DNA from: Metaphire vulgaris | Lineage: Eukaryota > Annelida > Clitellata > Crassiclitellata > Megascolecidae | Direction of reading: 5' to 3' | NCBI GenBank assembly: GCA_018105865.1 | Contig: CM030863.1 | Span: 65,001 to 129,000 of the forward strand | Length of the DNA stretch: 64,000 nt | In this document: positions 17,096-31,990 of the stretch, one piece after another | Position numbering within the stretch: the first letter of the stretch is position 1 | Layout: the number at the start of each line of letters is the position of its first letter | Notes under the pieces: generated by a model | What the model saw: only the letters and a program-made list of their open reading frames with translations | Database searches by the model: none | Told to the model about the DNA's origin: nothing | Translations under genes and position numbers: made by a program

Positions 17096-20000
17096 TCATC
17101 GGTTCATGAAATCGATGGTCGCCCGAACACTCTTTCCGGTGGCGACGTCGAGGGCGGTCACCTTGACCTCTGTGTCACCGAAGGTCATCTGCGCCTGAAT
17201 CTCCCTCCGCCGGGGCTTCTGACTGCGTCGATACTGGAGGTCAGAGAGGTCAAGGCAGAGGGTGCCACAGCGTTTCACCCCTGTGTCCGTTATGTATCGT
17301 GGACTCTGTTTATCCGTGCAGTAGACGTGGATGACGGTCGACTTCTGCCCTGCTTTGGCCGGAGTGTAGCTGCGCCGGACGCTCTCTCCGGCGGCCAGCG
17401 GCTGGTCGACCTCGACGAACTTATCGAAGACATCGGAGCACCAATCGACTCCGTCCTTTGTGATCATCTTCGACCGGGGATGTCTGTCCGGAACGAATCG
17501 GTTGAGGACTCCCACTCCGTAGGTCATTCGACAGCGACGGAGGCTGACGACCGACGGGTCAAGACCAAAACACACAGCGCCTAAGAGACAGACACACCGT
17601 CACCCAATCAACCAACAAAGCATCTCCCGTCTTGCCTGATCGAAGTGTGCTCTTAGTAGAAATAATTCTGTAATTCTAAGCAAAATGGGAGACATATTGA
17701 AGTCAACTTACCTTTTAGAATCGTAAGGCCGACGTCTTGAGGTATCAGAATCTTCAATATGTCGTCAAATTCCTTTCTCAATTCCATCTGTAGAATAGCT
17801 GACTCAGCGAAACCTCCGACCAAGAACATGTATTTCATGTCTGAAAATATAGTAGAACTTCATTACAACGTACTTAGCAGTCCGAAAAATTGAGTACTTT
17901 ATATTCGAGGTACGTTAAATTCAATACGATCCAATACAGTAGCGCATCACACGGGACGGTACGTTATAACCGAGGATACGTTATAACGATTCTCCACTGT
18001 AGCACAATGGAAATCGCGCTGTTTCGTTATCATTTAGCCGGACTGAACTGACCTCTGGCGTTTGGGTGGTTGAGAACATCTCCCACCGCCTGTTTGATGT
18101 GGTCCAATGTCGGCTGAAACAGTCTCTTCATGGCAGCCATTGTCAAACGGAGCATTCCTTGAGATGACCACGTGACTTCCTTGTTTCCATATTTGCGTAT
18201 TGCATTCTCTACATGACTTCCCTTGACACATTGACACATAACCAGACCAAAGTTCATAAGTCAACATTGTCCAAAGACATCGAATAGAGCTAAGAACCCA
18301 AAAGCAAAACATAGATCTTAACATAAAAGGTCATTGACAGACAGTTTCTTCACCAAAGCACAAGAAGAACAAGAACAAGATTAAGCACAAGTATTTACGT
18401 TAGAGATGTGCGGGTACAGCAAAATGCCTATCATACCCGTGCAAAACCTTCCTTATCCTACCTGTACCCACGGGTACGGGACTGGTTCAAGGACCCGTAC
18501 CCATATAACCATATCTGTTTCTAGAGACTATAGAGAGGCAACAACATTAATGTATTAATGAAAGCAGGGTACATTTTTTAAACATGTCGTATGTTGACAA
18601 GAATTTTTTAAAAAGAGGCACACGTTTAGCTTAGGACAGATCTAGGACTTAGGCATCAGGGTAATCCCCTTGGCAAATAGTAGGCTCGGGTTCTTTCTGG
18701 GGGTTCTGGACTACTGATTGGTAGCATTGTGTAACACAGCTAGTCAGCTATCCTAAGCCTATATGAATATCAGACATGGACTAGAAGACTCGATGGACCT
18801 GTTTAAAATATTTAGTAGATATAGTTTAGATATGAGCAGCATGCATTAGAGATGAAGTTAAACAACAAAACGATTTACCAAAGGAACATTATCACTGCAG
18901 GGTTAGGGTTAACCTAACCCTAACCCATTACAATGATTTTACGTTTGATTATGTTTGCTACTTTACTGATGACGTCAGATAACGTCACTTGTATTTCCTT
19001 TATGCTTTCAGTAAGTAAGTAAAATGCATGCAGTGGCATATAACTGCCTGACAAACTGAATGCGATATACAAGTTACACTAATACACTTTACTCAATAAT
19101 ATTTTTCTATTACCGCATTTCTAATTTGCTATAATAGTGAGAAATGAAAATATCATGTTTTTACGGGTTAAAACGGGTGTACCCTAACAAAAACCCGTAG
19201 CGCTATACCCGTACCCAACCCGTAAAATGTGTACCCTACCGTACCCGCAGGTACTGGTAGTGTGTGGCCACACATCTCTAATTTGCATGCAAATGTTCTC
19301 ATCATTGATGAACTTGAAGTGAACAAAGTGATTGTCATTTGCAGACCCTGCACTTTTTGAAATAGTCAATGAAGGAGAAGGGAAGGGAGACGTTCAGTGG
19401 ATTGTTCTTAAACGGGTTTGCCGTTCTCTTCCTCGACTCGAATGCGACCATCAGGTCGACCCAACCGGTCGGTCTCTTCGCACGGAATGCGTCGATGAAG
19501 TCACCTCCAAAGATCCTCACCAGAAGCCTCTCAAACTCAACGTCAATTCCTATAAAAGTGGAAACGGAAAACACTTCGAGTGCAAACAACAAGGAAGTGA
19601 AGACATTCTCCTCGAATGGACACAATGCACAGAGCAGAAGACACCACAAGAAGAAGAAGAAGAAAGAAGAAGAAGAAGAAGAAGAAGAAGAAGAAGAAGA
19701 AGAAGAAGAAGATACCGATCGACCCGTAGGGTCCACCCGTGGCCCTGTGCAGTTCCTTTAACCGGCCACATCCTGATTCCATCTCATAGACTGTGATGTC
19801 CACTGTTCCCCCTCCACAGTCAACCACCATGTAATTAGTACCTACAACAACAACAAGTACCCACAACTAATTAGACCGACTGCAATCACAAGAAACTCTT
19901 GCGCTGAGATTCCAACGGACAATCTCCGTCCGTAAGACTATAATAGAAGATGCATGGAGCGTTGCAATCGGTGCATTTGGGCCTTTCCTCCTTGATGCAA

Positions 20001-20456
20001 TGCAGATGCTTTGGCACTGCGCCAACATCTGCCTTCTAATGCATTATGGCGTAGTCGCCAGTGGCGGCTCCACATGGCACGGGGCCCGTGCCCCTATTGA
20101 ATGTCTGACCCCCTAGTGGCGCCCCTGTTGGGCCCTATAATTACTACTACTTATCAATCAACAAATGGTTGGCCCCATGCTTGCCACTCCAACCCCCCCC
20201 CCACTTGCCAAATCCTGGAGTCGCCACTGGTAGGCGCTACTACCAGTGGATGAGCGTGGAGGTGTTTCCTCTGTGACTATTTCTCACCTTCGACGTCAAC
20301 CTCTTCAGCGACGCATGCTGTCGTTGACATTGGACAAACGGAAGAACGAATGCTCAAAGACGAAGGCAAAGTACGGCATTTGAGGGAACTGGCTAAAGCA
20401 ACGAATATCAATCGAATTAGGAGAAATCCTAATAGACAGAATTATGCTCAAAGTCT

Positions 20457-20551
<95 letters not shown>

Positions 20552-20801
20552 ACCAATGTCTCAAAATTCCCCTCAAAGCCAACAGATCTCTCTCTCTCTC
20601 TCTGTCAAAGTCACTGATAACACTCTGCCCCATGCAGTGCCTTGCATTGCCATTAGCAGTCAGCTAAACAAGCACTTAGTTGCAATTGACACATTGCTGC
20701 TGATGGACTTTGACTAAGACTGGTCTTAGTAAAGGAAGCACTAAGAATGAAATGAAAGACATTTCAGAATATTAGAATTGTAAACGAATTCACTTTCTTT
20801 A

Positions 20802-20860
<59 letters not shown>

Positions 20861-23800
20861 TATTATTATTATTATACAACGTAGAGATTTATGTGGCAAC
20901 TAATACAGTGACTGCGTGGACACATTACAAATTATAAATTACAATAGCTCGTGAGAAATAGCCAAGTTTTAAGATTCTTCTTGAAGGTGTCTGGCGTTAG
21001 GGAGAGTTGAACTGAAGAAGGCAGGCTCTGTTCCATGCCCTTGCAGCAGTCACGGGAAAGGCACGATCGCCTACAGTACGAAGGCGCGTCAATGGAACGA
21101 CCAGAGAAGCGGTTCTAGCAGATCTCAGACGACGCCGACCAGCCTGATCTGCGACTCGTACTAATTCTGTCGCTAGGTACTCTGGCCCTATACCATTCAG
21201 ACAGCGGTAAGCCAGCGTTGCCAACTTAAACTTAATAACATTTAAAATGTTTAACAACACAAGCCACAATTAACAGAAAATGATTGAATCGAGAGAATTT
21301 AGAACGACTGAAATAATTAATTGAAACGCGCACGTGATGCGTATTCATCGACGCAGTTGACGTCATCTGTTGTGCGCCCTCTGGCTGCGAGTGGATCGGG
21401 AGTTGGTTCTCTGTTGAGTCGCATCAGCAGCAGCAGCTGACTCATCGCTGGGTCGGGCATCAGTTGATAGAGACGCAGTTTACGCACGTAGATGGAGGCA
21501 GCTTCTGGCTCCAGGGCTATCAGCAGCTGATCGGGTCTGTCTGGAGACGCTATTCCAGCCTATACAGTTGACGGAAGAACAGCTACAGTGTATCAACTGG
21601 CTCTCTAGAAAAGACGGAACCAACGATGATAAGACACTGAAAATACTCAGTTCTTATAACTGCCTAAAACAATTGGATAGCAAACAATGCAATACTGACT
21701 TCGTTATGCAACAACAACAACAACAAGACAATAGAGCGAATGCAGACAGACGATCACTTATATGAGAGACGATAGAATTCCAAATGCATTGCCCGTTAAC
21801 TGCTTACATTAACAACTGAGAGGATTTCATCGTGATTTAAGGTGTGATGGGATCGTTAAAAGGCAACCGCTGAGAGGCTGGAATATCAGCAATTTTTAAT
21901 CCATAGAAGTTAAAACAGGTTGGAACATTAAAGACGGTGATATGATGGTTAAACGCAAAGGACCAACAGCCGATGATCAATCAATAGAACGAACAAAGGT
22001 CTTAATCGTTCAACTGCAGCTGCTCAGAAGAAATCACCTTCCATCCGTTAATTAAACAGGGAGGGAGGGAGGGAGGGAGAAGCGGCCGACGCGGAGGGCG
22101 CGGTCCCTGCATATGTGGCGGCACCCCATGGTACCTGGTAGGCAGCCTGTCTCATGAACTGCTTCGCCGGAGCCTTCCAGATGGCGGGGACCGTCAGCAC
22201 CCAGCGGACGTCGTCGGCGACGATCGGCGTCGAAGACTGGTCGCTGAGTTCCCGCATCGAGTGTTCCCTGAAGAAGGACAGCGCATGCGCAAACACAGTC
22301 AGCGCCGAATGGCTTCTCCCATTGGCCGCCTTTACGATCGTATCCTTGTTCAGTTCCTACATCAAGGTCAAGGGGGCAAAGGTCAGTGCAAGAGGTCAAC
22401 AACCAAGAAAGATTCCTTTACTCAGAAGAGGCATTTCGGGCCAAAGAATTATAATGTCATGTAAAAAGGAGGATTTTCAAACTGAACACAATTGATTGAT
22501 AAGAAGCATCCATAAAAGAGCTCACTATTCAAAGGTTATCTGCCTTAATTCTTCCATCATTTAACGATGTCATTTAAAGCACCTTCACTCAATTGAGAGC
22601 ACAATGCTCACATGAGAATTAGCAGAAGACCAGTCTCTATATAAAGGAAAGCATTCAGGTGGTATTGCATAGTATGCGCACCAGTAGTTTGCGCACCAAG
22701 TTAAGTTTCAACGGTTAATAACAGTGCGAAACGCTGGTCTCTGGCCTAGCTAGGAGTCGTTACGAAGTGTGACGAGGGCAAGAAGAAATGAAGGCACGGG
22801 CAACTACCACCCCCACCCCTCCCGGTCCTCCCCAAGAATAACTCATTATCGGGTTGGGGTTAGGGTTATGGAAACAATGTATTGAGACCTCCTCCTTCCC
22901 TCATCACACTTCGTAACAAATTTCCTGACCCCTCCCCCTAGGCGAGTTACGTCATTTATGGACGTTGGTGCGCATACTACTGGTTCGCAAACTCCCAGGT
23001 GCGCAAACTCCCAGGTGCGCAAACTACTGGTGCGCATACTAATGTAAACCATTCAGGTGAACGTCCTCTTTCCACCTATTACCAGGTGAATTCACATTAG
23101 AACGTCATCTTCCATTCACTTTAGAGTCTCATCAAAAATCCATTCAATGTCTTAATGCAACTTCTGAAGAATGAGCCATAAGTAATGAAGCATCATTAGT
23201 AGGTCTTTGATTGAGTCAGGATTTCAGATTAAACCCAATTAACTTCAGAGGAAAGCAGTCTCTCTCCTACAGCACAGATTCCTAGGCAGTGACGTAGCCA
23301 GGGAGGGGTTGCAGGAGAAGCGACCGTTCCCATGAGAGGACATTTTCAGAAAAGTGGCGCCTTTTTCCTTTTCTGGAAAGGTAATAAATTAAAATTTAAA
23401 ATTAAAGAGAAGCAAAAACAAACTATCGGCCATGGGGACTTTTTTGCTCACAGACTTTTTTACTTTTCTGGGGAAAAATTTCATGTGGGAGTCTTCTTTG
23501 ACATTTGAAAGACATTTCTTCAAAAAACAAATCGTTCCACAATCGACTCCCAACTGAAAATAAGAAGAAGTTAGTGTTGAGAGGAAGAATGGAGAGGAAG
23601 GAGAAGGAAGTCTCACTGCGTTGTGATGTAGAGTCATTTTGAACTTCTCAAAGTAAAGCCACTTCTTTGCCTCCTCAGCTTCCAGGTCGTGGTAGAAATC
23701 CCGAGCGGTAAATCCAAACGAGTGGAATTTCGCATCGGGTGTGAGAAGCAGAGTGGTCGGGGTCTTCTGGTTGACGATGCCTGGGTCGCCTCCCTCCCAC

Positions 23801-26119
23801 CGTCGCATCATGTGAATGCTGTCTGGGTCACGTGTGAAGCTGAACGCATAGCCACTGTACGTCGTCCCAAAGTCGATCGCAACGACCACGAAATGCGTGC
23901 AAACGCCCGACGACGACGGCGGCGCCGGCGACGGCTGGGGGGGCAGCGGCTGGAAGCGAAGAAGCGAGGAGGAGCTATGGCGACTGGCGGTGGGCTGAGC
24001 AGACGAAGGAGGAGGAGGAGGAGGAGTAGGTGGGGCGTCGTCATGTTCGTCTGGAGAGGCAATTGGTGCTCTGTTCCTTTCTTTAGCATCGACCATGGCA
24101 TCCATGGCATCCGGGTTCCTCTGATGGGACGACGAAATTTGAGGCAGTTCTGTCCGCAGAACAACACGATTCGTAGCTATGGGCAACAGAAGTATCTCTT
24201 CCGTTCTCTCCGTCGTTCTGTGGACAGGAATTATTGTGCAATCATTATTAGAAGAACATTCTGAATTCTTCAACGTTTCTAAATGTTCTGCAGATGAGAT
24301 TGATTCAACACCAACGTCACGTGATCGCGCTTTTCCGTCTCTTGATTTCCTTTCCGTTTCGATGCGAGCGACTTCTAAGCGCTCAAAAATCGAGAAGAAT
24401 TTTCCTTCTGATCCAGATTCTTTATCGTGCAAAAGTGAATCAAAAATCGAACAACATCCTTTCTGTTTCACTTTCGTCGTCGCTTCTTGTTCTTCTAAAT
24501 CCTTTGAGTGAGAAGTCTCTCTTTGGCAGTCGTTTCCTTCGTTAACACGATCACCTCTATTTCCAAATTCTTTAAGAAAATAACTTTCTCCAAACTTTTC
24601 AAAATTTGTCATCCTTTCATTTGCAAACATGCCACTCACCTTTGGCTTAGCATCAGAATCCGTAGCCATGGTAGCGTCTGTTGTCTTGGTATCCTGTGTC
24701 GTCGTCGTCGTCATCTTCTTTGCTGTGTTGCTGTCGCCTTCCTTCTGTTGGGTGCTTCTGGAGACGCGTAGTGCTCTGAGTTGGAGTTTTTCAGTGGAAG
24801 GAGACTCGTCTCTGGCGGTTGTTGTGCTCTGAGGAGCTGTTGCCGTGAGTGGCTCTTGGGAAACGTTCTTGTCTCTGTAATTTGTTGCTGATAAGTTGTC
24901 TGAACTTTCGCTTAACCTGAGACTTTCTGCATCCTGCCTGTAATCCACAGCGTTCACAATCTCAGCTGGTATTGGATTTCCATAAGAAACGAATAGAACA
25001 GCAGCGTCTAATGGAGGGGTCGTTGGCCCCGCCCTACCCCCTACGGCTCCCCCTCGATCAGGCCCCGTATCTTCCAAAGTGGTTGCTGGAATGTTGCGCT
25101 GAGCAGCTGCCGTCAAAGTCACCTTTGGATCAGCCTCTGATAAGGAAGTCTTAACACTGCAGCCAATGGTCCTATTCAAGCAAGACTTGGGATCTGGGTC
25201 GGGCAGAATAACGGGTGAGTCGGATGAAGCGCCTTTACTCGGGGAATTCTGTCTGATCCAATCAGGAAGAGGAACGGAAGAAAGAGGCTTCGCAAATTCT
25301 TTGTCGGAATTTCTACCGTCTGTACTTTCCGGTCCTTTAAACGTTGTCATGGTAACGCCAACAGGTGGTTGTCGTTCACAGAAGCCTTTGACTGCTCTCT
25401 TATCCAATGAGATTGCAGACGACGGTGGAGGGGGTGGAGAGCAGGATACTGCCACCGTCCGTCGATCGCTGTCCAGGGCGTCTCTTATGACCTGTGTTCG
25501 ATCATTTTCAAACAGAACACACACCTGTCGAACAGAAAGTAAACCTCCAACAATTTCGCCATTCCATTCTTTTTGCGTTTTGTCTCGAATGTCTGGACAA
25601 TTTCTAGCACTGAAAGTGCTCAGCAGCAGAGGTGTTTCCATGGAAACAGTCTCACCTGCATCTCTTTTACGCCCGCTTCTTCTCCTTCTTCTGTGTCACT
25701 GAACACAGGTGATGGATGCGGCAAAACCAGTCCATGATACTGGAAAAGCAATGGGACGTCTGTAGTTCCTTCAAAATCATCTGGAGGAGGAGGAGGAGGA
25801 AGAAGAAAGAAATCACTGGAAAGGCTTTTTTCCACTGCTGGTTGTGATTCCTGCGTCCATCTCCCATGGAAAGCATCTTTAAAGGCTCTTGGAGTAATCC
25901 AGTCAACTTCTCTAGTTTTCAATGAACAATTTGTTTCACAGGATGCGTAAGATTTTGACACAATGCTCCATCGATCAATACTTGCTGCATTCTGTTGGTT
26001 GTTGTCGTTGTTGCTCTTATTAATGACGTCATCTGTTGTCTTAGTTGCATTCCAAGATGATGATTGGAACAACATTTCACCAGAGGCCCCAGAATTGCCA
26101 TTGTTACCCGAAGACATAG
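17096..26119 (-). CDS. HSPA12: HSPA12-family HSP70-like ATPase with long N-terminal extension
   Basis: A divergent HSP70-like ATPase of the HSPA12 family, whose members have an actin/HSP70 fold but lack a standard substrate-binding domain. Ten coding exons join in phase: 26119-25656 (ATG 26117-26115), 25524-23617, 22356-22135, 21559-21334, 20392-20288, 19841-19716, 19549-19347, 18221-18053, 17840-17712 and 17580-17096, giving 1344 residues. Landmarks are the phosphate-1 loop [15 protein letters not shown] (about residue 700), [23 protein letters not shown], phosphate-2 [11 protein letters not shown], adenosine-site-like [11 protein letters not shown], and [10 protein letters not shown] near the end. 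From about residue 700 the length matches vertebrate HSPA12A/B. The first 700 residues are Pro/Ser/Thr/Lys-rich, with proline runs, and match no domain I know; vertebrate members have only about 60 residues there. The exon 4 donor (C|GTGCGC) is the weakest join. Introns hold a LINE fragment, two hAT elements, a TA-flanked MITE and microsatellites. Confidence 0.93.
18401..19280. mobile_element. Non-autonomous hAT element (TAGAGATGTG ends)
   Basis: The left end TAGAGATGTGCGGGTAC and the right end, which reads ACACATCTCTA, are inverted. Flanks ATTTACGT and ATTTGCAT agree in 6 of 8 bases. Subterminal regions are full of CGGGTA/TACCCG words. It has no coding capacity and lies in an HSPA12 intron. 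A telomere-like palindrome sits inside at 18900-18926. Confidence 0.75.
19649..19711. repeat. (GAA)n microsatellite forming much of a short intron
   Basis: It lies in the 166-bp intron between HSPA12 exons 19841-19716 and 19549-19347, immediately after the donor. On the coding strand the intron starts GTATCTTCTTC. Confidence 0.97.
20059..20229. mobile_element. hAT-like MITE (CAGTGGCGGCTC family)
   Basis: Ends CAGTGGCGGCTCCA and GGAGTCGCCACTG with flanks GTAGTCGC and GTAGGCGC (7 of 8). The family is shared, in the opposite orientation, with 38260-38450. Located in an HSPA12 intron. Confidence 0.85.
20460..20547. repeat. (GA)n microsatellite
   Basis: Pure GA in an HSPA12 intron. An (ATT)n run at 20801-20875 follows. 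Confidence 0.97.
20900..21256 (-). mobile_element. LINE fragment (reverse transcriptase C-terminus)
   Basis: Minus-strand frame reads [20 protein letters not shown], then [20 protein letters not shown] and [15 protein letters not shown], a standard non-LTR reverse transcriptase C-terminal stretch. The sequence differs from the LINE at 13373-13741, so it is a second family. It lies in an HSPA12 intron in sense orientation. Confidence 0.85.
22670..23041. mobile_element. MITE with TA target duplication (mariner-like)
   Basis: Perfect terminal inverted repeats of at least 26 bp, beginning GTATGCGCACCAGTAGTTTG on the left and complementary on the right, flanked by TA on each side. TA duplication suggests a Tc1/mariner-type element. 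Extra direct copies of GCGCAAACTCCCAGGT lie near the right end. No transposase. It lies in an HSPA12 intron. Confidence 0.8.
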
Positions 26120-28788
<2,669 letters not shown>

Positions 28789-28851
28789 CAGGGATGTTAA
28801 GTTGTTAACAAGGCTGGCCCCCAAGGACAAGGACAAGGACAAGGACAAGGA

Positions 28852-28980
28852 CAAGGTGGCAGTATCCGGCTCTCCACCCCCTCCACCGTCGTCTGCAATC
28901 TCATTAGATAAGAGATCAGTCAAAGGCTTCTGTGAAGGACAACCACCTCTTGGCGTTACCATGACAACGTTTAAAGGACC
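28852..28980 (+). pseudogene. Captured fragment of the HSPA12 second coding exon
   Basis: The plus strand encodes [20 protein letters not shown] followed by [20 protein letters not shown]. The HSPA12 exon on the minus strand (about 25463-25336) encodes the same with only four substitutions visible. It sits between AAGGAC repeats of the hAT relative, in opposite orientation to its source, with no splice sites of its own. The frame is open but there is no sign of expression. Confidence 0.88.
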
Positions 28981-29416
28981 GCAAAAGCACAAGAACCGAT
29001 CCTCACCTCAAGGACAAGGAACACGGGTGATCTGTGTCAGATAGAAAGAAAATCAAAAGCCATTTCAAATCCAATCATGAAATTACAAAGCAATAGACCT
29101 AATCTAGTAAACAGAAAAGCTGCACTTCAAATACACAAGCGTTTCTAGTGGCCAATCAGTCATGTGATCACAATGAGGTCTCATTATAAGACCACTTTGT
29201 GAGAACACTTGTTTAACTGGTGCAGATGTCGTAGGGGAACAAAGAATTATGCTGAAGAGTTCTGAGAGGAGATGGCATATTTGTCTAAGTTTGTCACAAT
29301 TCTTCCGGATCTTAAGCACTTATGAGCTGCAAGTATAAGAGCAGTATATACAATCGATGATCTGGAGTGTCTTCAACTTTCTTCCTGCATTATTTATCAG
29401 AGTAAAGTGTCTAAAA

Positions 29417-29536
29417 CAGTGCTTCTTAAACTGGGTTCAATTGAACCCCAGGGGTTTGGTCAGTCAGCCTTGGGGTTCGGCGGAGGGAGGTCAAGACACG
29501 CACTTGTTTATATATATATATATAACATATATTATA

Positions 29537-29581
<45 letters not shown>

Positions 29582-29872
29582 TCTTCCGGATGTTGTGCAT
29601 TTGTTCAAATATATATATATATGTTATTTATATCATCATCATCATCATCATAGTTGCTTTCTGCCAGCTTATAAGAGGCAATAGCTAGACACAAAACTTT
29701 TCCATTTATCTTTTCCGTTGTTAATCTCATTCCATCTATTATTGTCATTTGATATCTTTCAAGTCTTCTTTGATGTTATCCATCCATTTTTCCTGGGTCT
29801 TCCTCTTCCTATATTTTCCTTCTTTGTATGTGTAGTGTTATTATTTATATATATGATATATATATAATATAT

Positions 29873-29903
<31 letters not shown>

Positions 29904-29923
29904 AGTTGTGCTTGTTCACACAA

Positions 29924-29956
<33 letters not shown>

Positions 29957-30039
29957 AAATTGTCCATCAAGAGGGGTTCGGTGAATGGGGATATGAAGCT
30001 GGTGGGGTTCGGTACCTCGAACAAGTTTAAGAACCGCTG
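29417..30039. mobile_element. Nested hAT element (CAGTGCTTCTTAAACT ends)
   Basis: The left end CAGTGCTTCTTAAACTGGG and the right end, complementary to CAGCGGTTCTTAAACTTG, are inverted. Flanks GTCTAAAA and GTTTAGAA match in 6 of 8. Inside are several (AT)n runs and a minus-strand LINE piece at 29631-29830. Confidence 0.75.
29631..29830 (-). mobile_element. LINE 3' end fragment with (GAT)n tail
   Basis: Minus strand reads GRGRPRKNGWITSKK, resembling the GRPRKRW motif at the C-terminus of many LINE reverse transcriptases. It ends GCAGAAAGCAACTATGATGA and a GAT repeat. The same 3' end occurs at 40115-40440 and 30219-30698. Confidence 0.7.
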
Positions 30040-30218
30040 GTTTAGAAGATTTCTGACTTGAGTTCAACTTAAAGAGCATCAAACATGGAAAGGAAATTCG
30101 TTTTCATCGCTGGCGTTATAAAAGAAACTGTGAATGACATTTAGAGAAAATGGCCTAAAAGTAAGTATGTAAATATAAATCAAAATACTTACAAATTACA
30201 TTTAACTAATTGGGTCCT

Positions 30219-30698
30219 CGCGCTGGGGTACAACGGCGTAGAGGCGCGTCCCCCAGGTGGCGGATGGGGAAGTCCTGGTCTGGGAAACCTCCTGGGATTG
30301 CACCGAATAATACGGAATAAGGTGCCGTGGACCAACTGTACCAGAAGACAACGGCAGGGATGGTGGATGTATTCAACTAAAGAGCATGGAAGAACAGCAT
30401 CACTGGCAGAAGATCTTCGTACGCTGTCGTGCCAGCAGAGGGCGCGTGTCCAACTACTGTATATGGGGCATTGCGGCCAGCTCGATATACCGAGAAATCA
30501 TGACCAGTGCTCGGCGAAAACAGGGTCATGGAAGGACACAAGACGGGAACAGGAGGCGGATCAACATTCTGTGTCTCGCTATTGCCGCTGAAGAGCTGGC
30601 AGAGGGCAGGATGGTGACGATGCCTCTTGGAAATGTCTTGTGCCCAGCTATTGCCACCAATGGGTTGGCAGAAAGCAATGATGATGATGATGATGATG
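30219..30698 (+). mobile_element. Retroposon with 11-bp target duplication and (GAT)n tail
   Basis: Flanked by perfect AATTGGGTCCT direct repeats (30208-30218, 30699-30709) and ending GGCAGAAAGCAATGATGATG. It shares 5' sequence (GGTGCCGTGGACCAACTGTA) with the minus-strand copy at 40115-40440 and 3' sequence with the LINE piece at 29631-29830. Either a LINE fragment or a SINE using the LINE's tail. Confidence 0.8.
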
Positions 30699-30997
30699 AA
30701 TTGGGTCCTTGCAAGGACTTTTCAGGGACTAAGTCACAAGGTCAAGGACAAAGACCAACCTCCAAGGACGAGGGTAAGGACTAAACCCACAAGGAAAGGA
30801 ACAAGTTGGTCCTTACGGACAAGGACCAGGGCAAGGAATAGCATCACTGGTAATCTTGTCACTTCTGAGTATAGACATGATAGGCACTGTTTGCAGAACG
30901 AATACATGGCAGATGGCTGTTGCAATGTACAAGGACTTGTCAGTGGGTTTCTGCAGCTACCCTAATAGTCTTAAGAGGCAGTGGCTATAATGCGGGC

Positions 30998-31820
30998 AGC
31001 CCGGGGCAGGTAGTGCTGATTGGACAGCCCAATCACGTGTTTATTCCCCCCCCCCATTCTAAACAATACGGAACTTCCGCATTTTACCAAAACGCAGGAC
31101 ACTCGTATTACGCCAATTTCCAACCAACTAGAAGCAGCATTCAATTGACTCTCTGTGTCAATATTTGAATGGCACCGACAAAATTCAAACAAAAATGTGC
31201 GTTTGTTTATGCTGATTGAGTGCATTACATACAGGAGGCCTACATAATACAGTATAATAGCCACTGGCTTATAAACTCCTTACGGCTCCATTTAAAAGGT
31301 GATATATAGTGAGTCAAGTAAGTGAGTCAAATAAGTGAGTTGAGTCTCGAATCAGCGAGCCTATTGACTCGAGTCAGTGAGTTACTCCAACCAACTAGAA
31401 GCAGCATTCACAACAGGAAATGCACATGCCTACCAGTGTATGGATAACCTAGTCTTGCACTAGCCTACTCTCGAGTCTTGACAATCGGTACTAGCCTATA
31501 CAGTATCGGGTCCCATTATACATATATAACTAAAGACAACAAAAAATCGGTTGCCTGATTAGATTTAGCACTGATAAACAACTATTACTAAGTCAATCAT
31601 AACTTTAGATCAAATTGACCTTGCCCGCATTGACTGGCCCTTTGGATTAAATATGATCCTGCATGAATGACCCCACTTTTGGCTATAGCTACATCATTCT
31701 AAGATTAAGTGCCTAGGAATAAACCGTTACTTCGGTGCTGCTTTTGAAGGCGCTAAAGAAATTAACGAGATTTTACTTACTTACTCTAATACAGGTTGCC
31801 CGCGTTTTGGTAAAATGCGG

Positions 31821-31859
<39 letters not shown>

Positions 31860-31990
31860 TGATTTTAAGTGGTTTAGGAGATCAAACTTCTACTAGAGAG
31901 AAAACAGTTCATTAAACCACTGAAAATGTTTCAGAATGACAACAAAAAATAAATATCTACCGATTGGGCTGGCCAATCAGCACTACCGGT
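30998..31990. repeat. Foldback-like inverted repeat
   Basis: Left arm words GGTAGTGCTGATTGG (31008-31030) and TCCGCATTTTACCAAAACGC (about 31076-31095) recur as complements at 31793-31815 and 31958-31990. The arms are interrupted and the centre is unrelated, so this is probably a decayed transposon or inverted duplication. Confidence 0.6.

Larger units (their letters stand above)
28789..30849. mobile_element. hAT element relative carrying a captured HSPA12 exon fragment and nested insertions
   Basis: The left end (CAGGGATGTTAA, then AAGGAC repeats) and right end (AAGGAC repeats, then GCATCACTG) match the element at 12404-13268. Internal stretches also match: 29101-29260 pairs with about 12700-12960, and 30150-30210 with about 13000-13090. 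The host duplication is not clear. Inside are a fragment of HSPA12 coding sequence (28852-28980), another hAT element (29417-30039) and a retroposon with an 11-bp duplication (30219-30698). Confidence 0.8.

Noticed and set aside
23689..24264. Plus-strand 191-codon Arg-rich frame
   Set aside because: Antisense shadow of the HSPA12 second exon; Arg richness mirrors its proline/serine runs.
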